From Bacillus massiliigorillae (GTDB lineage Bacteria; Bacillota; Bacilli; Bacillales; DSM-1321), in NCBI RefSeq assembly GCF_000380245.2, contig NZ_HG428743.1, positions 252,953 to 316,952 of the forward strand: DNA of 64,000 nt. Reading direction: 5' to 3'. The notes below the pieces were generated by a model. That model saw only the letters and a list, made by a program, of their open reading frames with translations. It had not been told where the DNA came from and made no database searches. The position numbers and the translations under genes were made by a program. This document shows, one piece after another, positions 58,204-64,000 of the stretch. The number at the start of each line of letters is the position of its first letter. The stretch's first letter is position 1.

Positions 58204-59391
58204 ATGCTATTAGAAAAAATCGCTCAAAAGATTGCGGAGAACACCTCGGAAATTATCGGTCATCCAATCAGTATTACCGATGAAAAGGGTTATATTATTG
58301 GAGCGACCGATCGTCAGCGCCTCGGAACTTTTCACCAAGCATCACTAAATGTATTAAAAAGAAAGCAAATGATTTGCTATGAAGTAGAGGAAGTGAAATC
58401 GTTAGACAATGTGCTACCTGGTTCAGCCGTTCCAATTATCTTTAATCGCGAATACATCGGCGTATTAGGAATCATCGGTGACCCAGAAGAAGTGAAGAAA
58501 TATACGCAAATGATTAAAAGCTACGTAGAAATGATGTGCCAGGAGTTTATGAAGCAAGAAATAGACATTCTGGAGACTAAAAAAACAGATACGTTCATTC
58601 ACCACCTAATTCATTCCACAGATGAAGATGATTACAATCGGGTGATGCGATATGGGCAAATACTTGGCTATGATTTAAACCTCAATAGAGCCTGCATACT
58701 TCTTGATATTGATATCCTTTCTTTGAAATCATCAGCCCTCCAAGATGAAGAAGTTACTGTACAGCTCCAAACAGATTTAATGCATGATGTAAAATACTAC
58801 TTAATCGACAATAAACAAGATATTGTTTCTTCCTTAACCATCGAGCAATTCATCCTTTTAAAAACAGTCAATTCAACAGAGACTAGTGATATGTTCTTCA
58901 AAAAAATCAAACATAAATTTCATCGATTTAATCAATACATAGAAGTGAAATATAATGCCAAGGCTGCCATCTCTATTGGTGAGATAAAAGGGGATATCAT
59001 TGGTATAAGAGAATCGTATCAAGATGCCTTAAAAGCCTTAACCGTCGGCAAAAAGACGAGCATCTCCCCAAGAATCTATCAATATAACGACTTAAACATC
59101 ACCTTGGAGCTCCTAGCGAATGGATTACATCCCTACATACAAAAACAACTAATGAAGAATATGCATGCCTTTCTGACGCATGAAAACTTCGAGACACTTG
59201 CCTCCACCTTCATGACCTACTGCAAATGCAATATGAATTTAAGTGAAACATCTCGAAAGCTCTTTCTGCACCGCAATTCATTGGTATATCGATTAGAGAA
59301 GATCAGCAAGCTCACCTCGCTTAATATCAATAACTTTGAACATTGTTTATTGTTATACTTCGCGATTAAAACGCAAGGGCATACCGCATAA
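58204..59391 (+). CDS. CdaR/PucR-type transcriptional regulator
   Basis: 395 residues from ATG 58204 (GGGGGAG upstream). The N-terminal sugar-diacid-recognition domain is LEKIAQKIAENTSEIIGHPISITDEKGYIIGATDRQRLGTFHQ. A GGDEF-like middle follows, then the C-terminal PucR HTH (NMNLSETSRKLFLHRNSLVYRLEKISKLTSLNI). This group activates catabolic genes when an organic acid binds. Position in the middle of the oxidase/racemase/aldehyde dehydrogenase cluster makes it their likely activator. Confidence 0.88.
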   Translation: MLLEKIAQKIAENTSEIIGHPISITDEKGYIIGATDRQRLGTFHQASLNVLKRKQMICYEVEEVKSLDNVLPGSAVPIIFNREYIGVLGIIGDPEEVKKYTQMIKSYVEMMCQEFMKQEIDILETKKTDTFIHHLIHSTDEDDYNRVMRYGQILGYDLNLNRACILLDIDILSLKSSALQDEEVTVQLQTDLMHDVKYYLIDNKQDIVSSLTIEQFILLKTVNSTETSDMFFKKIKHKFHRFNQYIEVKYNAKAAISIGEIKGDIIGIRESYQDALKALTVGKKTSISPRIYQYNDLNITLELLANGLHPYIQKQLMKNMHAFLTHENFETLASTFMTYCKCNMNLSETSRKLFLHRNSLVYRLEKISKLTSLNINNFEHCLLLYFAIKTQGHTA

Positions 59392-59436
59392 AAAGACGTC
59401 CCAAAAGTAATGTATCATCACTTTTGGGACGTCTTT
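59392..59436. terminator. Bidirectional terminator
   Basis: 17-bp stem AAAGACGTCCCAAAAGT / ACTTTTGGGACGTCTTT at the junction of convergent genes. Confidence 0.88.
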
Positions 59437-59439
59437 CCT

Positions 59440-60537
59440 CTATAAACTGACACTTTCCTTCTCGTCTTCCGTATGTGCCTCTTGTGTTTGTTTCAAGTTC
59501 TTTGTTTTCACGAAACTCCATAGAATGGCAGCAATTAATACAAAGCCTAGATAGCCTGTGATTGGATATAGTGTGCCTACTAGATTTGTAAATCCAGCAA
59601 AGCTTGCGAGAAATGCAATGATGCCGATGCCAATAATATATTTTTTAAAGTTACGATTATCAGCTTTAAAGAAGCGAACCGTAAAGGAATACAACATACC
59701 TACAGCCGTATTATAAATCATCCCTAATATCAATACTGTCATGATAATAGCAACCCAAGGTGAAAGATGATCGGCTAAAAGGAGAGATGGCATATCTACG
59801 TTTTGAATAGAACCGAATTTACTGATCATTGCAAAGTGGAATAGAAGAATTAATAACCCAAGGGCTATGCCACCCATAATGCCTCCGTTTCGACTAGACT
59901 TCATCTCCTTGCTTGTCCCTCCCATTACGGTTAACATCGCAAAGCCAGCTGCCGTTACATATGAAACATATAATAGAGAGCCTAGTACCCAATTAGAAGC
60001 AGCAGCCGATTTGACATTGCTTAACTCTTTTAATTCAGCAAAATTATAGTCCATCGTTGCAACGGAATAACCACCAATAAGTAATATCATGACAAATAGA
60101 ATTGGGGTGAATGCCCCCATAATGGATATGATTTTCTGGATGTTTAAACAAACCGTTAAAATCGTGATAATAGCCATAAAGATATTACCAACATAATTCG
60201 GTAAGCCAAACTGTTGCTCAAATAGTGAGCCACTACCAGCAAACATGACAACTAATACCCCAAACAAAAAGAATGTAATGATAAAGTCAACAACGATCCC
60301 GATATACTTCCCACAAATATGATAGAGAACCTTTTGATGAGAAGTAGTTTGGAGCATACTCCCTAGCTGTACAATCCGCATAAATATAATTGCAAACAAG
60401 ACCGTTGCTAGAATGGAGCCAAACGTTCCTTTTAAGCCAAAAAACGTAAAGAATTGCACGATTTCTTGTCCAGAAGCAAATCCTGCACCTACAATGACTC
60501 CGACAATTGCCGCAGAAAACTGTAAACTTTGTTTCAT
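59440..60537 (-). CDS. YkvI-like membrane transporter
   Basis: 365 residues, about 10 membrane helices. The N-terminal GVIVGAGFASGQEIVQFFTFFG is the signature of the YkvI family, a LeuT-fold group of probable amino-acid transporters. LLYVSYVTAAGFAMLTVMGG is a second conserved site. Last gene of the ALDH-racemase-transporter unit (36 bp after the racemase). It probably imports the cluster's substrate. The C-terminal tail is acidic and Gln-rich. Confidence 0.8.
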   Translation of the reverse strand: MKQSLQFSAAIVGVIVGAGFASGQEIVQFFTFFGLKGTFGSILATVLFAIIFMRIVQLGSMLQTTSHQKVLYHICGKYIGIVVDFIITFFLFGVLVVMFAGSGSLFEQQFGLPNYVGNIFMAIITILTVCLNIQKIISIMGAFTPILFVMILLIGGYSVATMDYNFAELKELSNVKSAAASNWVLGSLLYVSYVTAAGFAMLTVMGGTSKEMKSSRNGGIMGGIALGLLILLFHFAMISKFGSIQNVDMPSLLLADHLSPWVAIIMTVLILGMIYNTAVGMLYSFTVRFFKADNRNFKKYIIGIGIIAFLASFAGFTNLVGTLYPITGYLGFVLIAAILWSFVKTKNLKQTQEAHTEDEKESVSL

Positions 60538-60573
60538 ACAATCACTCCTAACTTACCTGAATTTTCAGTCTTT

Positions 60574-61371
60574 TTACACAAAACCATAGTAAGGTCTTTG
60601 ACTCGTTGCATGATGAACCCAATTAATTAAGGTGATGAAATCATAGGTAGGAAGCTTTACTTGCCGTTGAATATCGGAAGCGTAAGGAGGTAAATCACTA
60701 CATTCTAAAAGAATCGCAGCGATATCAGGATTGTTTTTAACGAGCTGGTCAGCAGCCATCACTACTTCTTCTCGCAATTTTTCATTATCAAACGTACCTC
60801 GATCCTCTAATATGCACGAGAACTCTGTACATTTACTTAAGTCTTGAATGACGACATTATTCGTATTGTACACACCGCAACTCTTAAATAAGTTTTCACT
60901 CATTCCGTCAGCATAGGCTGTTAACATGCCTACTTTTTGATTAGACTTCAAACCGACTTGAATCCATGGAATTTGCACGACGCTTGAGAGGTAAACCGGT
61001 ATGTCCACTGCATTTGCGACTTTCTCTTGAAAGTTGCCAAAGAATCCGCATGCCGCCGAGATGGCTCTTGCACCTTCTGCTTCTAGTTCTTTTGCAGCTT
61101 GAATGACGCTCTCTAATAAGTCAGCATCACCATTTAATAATCGAGAGGTTGTACAATTAGGTACTTTTTTAAGTCTTACGGGGAATTGATAGGTGCTTAA
61201 ATTCGCAACATTTCCAGGTAGCACAGGATACCAACAGCCATCTAAATATAAAATACCGACGGAATAGCCTGAAATATATTGACCACGTTTTTGCGTTACG
61301 TCTGTTGTTTTTCCTTCTCGACTTATATATCCATATTCTCTTTCCTTATAAAACGAAGAATGATTCATCAT
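60574..61371 (-). CDS. Asp/Glu racemase-superfamily protein
   Basis: 265 residues. Two catalytic-type cysteines: GARAISAACGFFGNFQ (about residue 109) and AAILLECSDLPPYA (about 224), each followed by the expected fold. It belongs with aspartate/glutamate/hydantoin racemases and maleate isomerases. The N-terminal YLDGCWYPVLPGNVANLSTY is typical of a Bacillus subgroup. It sits between aldehyde dehydrogenase and transporter genes. It may interconvert amino-acid enantiomers before the FAD oxidase. AGGAG lies upstream of ATGATG. Confidence 0.8.
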   Translation of the reverse strand: MMNHSSFYKEREYGYISREGKTTDVTQKRGQYISGYSVGILYLDGCWYPVLPGNVANLSTYQFPVRLKKVPNCTTSRLLNGDADLLESVIQAAKELEAEGARAISAACGFFGNFQEKVANAVDIPVYLSSVVQIPWIQVGLKSNQKVGMLTAYADGMSENLFKSCGVYNTNNVVIQDLSKCTEFSCILEDRGTFDNEKLREEVVMAADQLVKNNPDIAAILLECSDLPPYASDIQRQVKLPTYDFITLINWVHHATSQRPYYGFV

Positions 61372-61440
61372 ATTTTGGCTCCTTTTTTATTGGATGATTA
61401 GGACATCTAGAGGGTTCTATTATTAAAGTGAGGTAATGAA

Positions 61441-61461
61441 GGCTACTCAAAAAGAGTAGCC
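61441..61461 (-). terminator. Hairpin after the aldehyde dehydrogenase gene
   Basis: GGCTACTC-AAAAA-GAGTAGCC without a good T-run; more likely an attenuator or processing stem within the operon. Confidence 0.45.
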
Positions 61462-61469
61462 TTCTCACA

Positions 61470-62951
61470 TTAATTATTATCAATCTGTGCTCGTTGTAAT
61501 TTACCACTATAGTCTACATAAATGGATTTCCACTCTGTATACACATCAAGGGCAGCTACTCCTGAGTCACGATGACCATTGCCTGTTCCTTTCGTGCCAC
61601 CAAATGGTAAGTGGATTTCAGCACCTGTTGTTCCTGCATTCACGTACACAATACCTGTGTCCAAATCATTCATCGCTTGGAAAGCACGATTCACATCAGC
61701 CGTAAAGATAGCGCTTGATAAACCGAACTCAACGCTATTATTGACTTCAATAGCTTCCTCTAGACTCTTCACCTCTATGATGGAAAGGACAGGGCCGAAG
61801 ATTTCTTCCTTCGCAATTCTCATATCAGGTGTCACATCTGTAAAAATGGTAGGGGCATAGAAGTTTCCTTGATTTAAACCATTCTCCGTCGCAATTCGTC
61901 CTCCAACTAAAAGCTTCGCTCCTTCAGCTTGACCAATCTTCACATACTCATCAATTCGTTCAAGTGAAGAACGATTAATCACAGGACCGACATTTACTGT
62001 TTCATCTAGCCCATTACCCAGCTTTAGTTCACCGATTCGTTCCACTAATTTGCGCTCTAATTCTGCTTTTACTTTTTCATGTACGATGATTCGACTGGAT
62101 GCTGTACATCTTTGACCACTTGTTCCAAAAGCACCCCACAGAATGCCATCAACCGCAAGATCAAGGTCAGCATCTTCTAATACCGTCACCGCATTCTTAC
62201 CGCCCATTTCAAGCGATGTACGCTTCAACAAAGCTCCTGCACGTTCATTTATTTGTTTTCCTACCTCATTCGATCCTGTAAACGAAATTAGATCGATGTC
62301 TGGATGTTCAACCATCGCATTACCTACTACGCTTCCTGACCCATTTACAAGGTTTACTAGACCCTTTGGTAAACCTGCATCTTCATAGATTTTTACAAAG
62401 CCTTGAGCAACTGCTGGTGTCTCCGTTGCAGGCTTCCAAACTACTGCATTACCTGAAACCAATGCCGGTAATGACTTCCACGAAGCAATAGCAATTGGAA
62501 AGTTCCATGGCGTAATTAAGCCTGCAATTCCGATTGGCACACGGACGCTCATCGCAAATTTGTTTTGTAGCTCTGAAGGAACGGTATCACCGAACAGACG
62601 ACGGCCTTCTCCTGCCATGTAATAAGCCATATCAATTGCTTCTTGTACTTCTCCTCTAGCTTCACTAATGACTTTTCCCATTTCTTGCGTTAAAGTTTGG
62701 GATAACTCTTCTTTTCTTTCTTGTAATAAGTAGGCCACTTTATATAGAATTTCAGCTCGCTTAGGTGCAGGCACTAATCTCCATGATTTTTGCGCTAGTT
62801 TAGCAGATTGGACAGCCGCATCAACATCCTCTTGAGTCGATTGAACAACCATCCCGATAACTTCACCAGTTGCTGGGTTTGTAACGGGAACACTTTCACC
62901 TGATGAAGCCTCTCTCCACTCTCCATTGATAAAATTCAAATATTTATTCAT
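61470..62951 (-). CDS. Aldehyde dehydrogenase (semialdehyde type)
   Basis: 493 residues from ATG 62951 (GGAGGAGG 6 bases upstream). NAD(P)-binding motifs are PWNFPIAIASWK and SFTGSNEVGKQI. The catalytic Glu is in LEMGGKNA and the Cys in GTSGQRCTASSR. The ending TTGAEIHLPFGGTKGTGNGHRDSG is like 2-oxoglutarate-semialdehyde (YcbD-type) and related dehydrogenases. It oxidises an aldehyde made in the pathway to an acid. First gene of the unit, followed by the racemase (98 bp) and transporter. Confidence 0.88.
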   Translation of the reverse strand: MNKYLNFINGEWREASSGESVPVTNPATGEVIGMVVQSTQEDVDAAVQSAKLAQKSWRLVPAPKRAEILYKVAYLLQERKEELSQTLTQEMGKVISEARGEVQEAIDMAYYMAGEGRRLFGDTVPSELQNKFAMSVRVPIGIAGLITPWNFPIAIASWKSLPALVSGNAVVWKPATETPAVAQGFVKIYEDAGLPKGLVNLVNGSGSVVGNAMVEHPDIDLISFTGSNEVGKQINERAGALLKRTSLEMGGKNAVTVLEDADLDLAVDGILWGAFGTSGQRCTASSRIIVHEKVKAELERKLVERIGELKLGNGLDETVNVGPVINRSSLERIDEYVKIGQAEGAKLLVGGRIATENGLNQGNFYAPTIFTDVTPDMRIAKEEIFGPVLSIIEVKSLEEAIEVNNSVEFGLSSAIFTADVNRAFQAMNDLDTGIVYVNAGTTGAEIHLPFGGTKGTGNGHRDSGVAALDVYTEWKSIYVDYSGKLQRAQIDNN

Positions 62952-63107
62952 TGTCATCCTCCTCCATTACAGTAAGAAATTTATTAACATAAATTTATCT
63001 TTTTTTTCATGTAAGGACTATGGATGATTTACACTAAAATTATATGGATTTCACCCGTGTTTTCTGTAAAATTTGTACAAATAGGCATGGTGCGATTGTA
63101 ATTTAAG

Positions 63108-63134
63108 CAAAAAAAATAACCCTCATTGGGTTAT
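63108..63134 (-). terminator. Terminator of the tRNA cluster
   Basis: ATAACCC-N5-GGGTTAT followed by eight T on the minus strand. Confidence 0.85.
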
Positions 63135-63149
63135 CTTCTAAACATATAA

Positions 63150-63223
<74 letters not shown>

Positions 63224-63235
63224 CCAAAGATTTTA

Positions 63236-63306
63236 AGCGGGTGAAGAGAATCGAACTCTCATCATCAGCTTGGAAGGCTGAGGTTTTACCACTAAACTAC
63301 ACCCGC
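63236..63306 (-). tRNA. tRNA-Gly (TCC)
   Basis: Acceptor GCGGGTG/CACCCGC, anticodon loop CTTCCAA, GTTCGATTC T arm. No CCA encoded. Confidence 0.95.
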
Positions 63307-63313
63307 ATAAGGA

Positions 63314-63388
63314 TGGCTGGGCTAGAAGGATTCGAACCTTCGCATGACGGAATCAAAATCCGTTGCCTTACCGCTTGGCTATAGCCCA
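63314..63388 (-). tRNA. tRNA-Gln (TTG)
   Basis: Acceptor TGGGCTA/TAGCCCA, anticodon loop TTTTGAT, GTTCGAATC T arm and encoded CCA. Confidence 0.95.
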
Positions 63389-63401
63389 ATAATTATAAAA
63401 A

Positions 63402-63478
<77 letters not shown>

Positions 63479-63557
63479 ATTTTATACGTTGAAAGCTTAT
63501 AGTTATTCGAGGAATAAACTACTCACAATCAACATTGAACTGTCTACTGCATCTTCA

Positions 63558-63633
63558 TGGTGGAGGATGACGGGATCGAACCGCCGACCCCCTGCTTGTA
63601 AGGCAGGTGCTCTCCCAGCTGAGCTAATCCTCC
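63558..63633 (-). tRNA. tRNA-Val (TAC)
   Basis: Acceptor GGAGGAT/ATCCTCC, anticodon loop CTTACAA, GTTCGATCC T arm and encoded CCA. Confidence 0.95.
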
Positions 63634-63694
63634 GTGGTTAGTTTATAGTTGAAAGTTGATAACGGATAGCTAAAAGAACTATCAACTGTATTAT

Positions 63695-63769
63695 TGGTGA
63701 CCCGTACGGGATTCGAACCCGTGTTACCGCCGTGAAAGGGCGGTGTCTTAACCGCTTGACCAACGGGCC
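63695..63769 (-). tRNA. tRNA-Glu (TTC)
   Basis: Acceptor GGCCCGT/ACGGGTC, anticodon loop CTTTCAC, GTTCGAATC T arm and encoded CCA. First tRNA after the 5S gene. Confidence 0.95.
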
Positions 63770-63799
63770 ATTGTTTGTATTTCTTAAAAAATAACCAAA

Positions 63800-63822
63800 A
63801 AAAATAATCCCAATGGGATTAT
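63800..63822 (-). terminator. Terminator-like hairpin after 5S rRNA
   Basis: ATAATCCCA / TGGGATTAT followed by TTTTTTTGG on the minus strand, between 5S and the tRNA genes. Confidence 0.7.
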
Positions 63823-63939
<117 letters not shown>

Positions 63940-64000
63940 ATATGAAGAATTTTCATTCTTTCAAAACTAGATAACAGAAGTGTTTTTCCAAATAAAATTG

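Overview
The window looks like chromosomal DNA of a low-GC, spore-forming Bacillota of the Bacillales, probably Bacillaceae or a Lysinibacillus-like relative. The evidence is AT-rich DNA with AGGAGG-type ribosome binding sites and many TTG/GTG starts, spore-surface genes (an Ena-type endospore appendage subunit and a CotY/CotZ-type coat protein), a PerR box before ahpC, a MenA gene, a class B PBP of the PbpA/PbpH type, DUF families typical of Bacillus, and a 5S rRNA-tRNA cluster of Bacillus type. I cannot fix the genus from the sequence alone. All families are recognised by reading the protein sequence; no database search was made.

1-4.4 kb holds the end of an efflux adaptor gene, a MerR/CopZ-like metal-response pair with a clear mer-type promoter, and small membrane or hypothetical genes. 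4.7-11.2 kb has an ECF transporter S component, a metallo-beta-lactamase-fold hydrolase, a membrane-anchored cell-wall amidase, a TetR-MFS pair and a MarR-hydrolase operon, each regulator with a readable operator. 11.5-12.5 kb is a spore-surface pair. 12.7-18.8 kb has an acetyltransferase, a decayed MarR gene, menA, a PerR-type ahpC-dps operon that also carries a 42-residue protein, and a 29-residue Cys/Arg peptide behind a sigma-K-like promoter. 18.9-31.4 kb is a mosaic of small regulators, lipoproteins, an Old Yellow Enzyme, a carboxylesterase, HelD and a DinB-fold protein.

28.4-31.7 kb is bracketed by two inverted copies of a palindromic mobile element. One copy has split a zinc-ribbon gene whose intact paralogue lies at 40.4 kb. 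A third copy is at 46.3 kb. A 585-residue replication-initiator-like gene with different base composition sits at 32.8-34.5 kb. From 35.4 to 49.4 kb there are 15 copies of a short palindrome with left arm GAAAACAACGTTTCTT, all in the same orientation and mostly at gene ends. Their right arms have decayed where no terminator seems to be needed. The region also carries benE, a YceI gene with two MhqR-like boxes, an ECF sigma/anti-sigma pair, a NUDIX hydrolase, small hypothetical genes and a class B PBP.

49.5-56.7 kb looks like one IclR regulon. The palindrome GTTTCAATAATTGAAAC or part of it lies before a ThDP enzyme/aminotransferase operon, a dicarboxylate-type symporter and an amidase with a small partner. 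56.8-63.0 kb is a second catabolic cluster around a CdaR/PucR-type regulator: FAD amino-acid oxidase, aldehyde dehydrogenase, Asp/Glu-type racemase and YkvI-like transporter. The right end is an rRNA operon terminus on the minus strand: 5S rRNA, then tRNA-Glu, Val, Arg, Gln, Gly and Ile.
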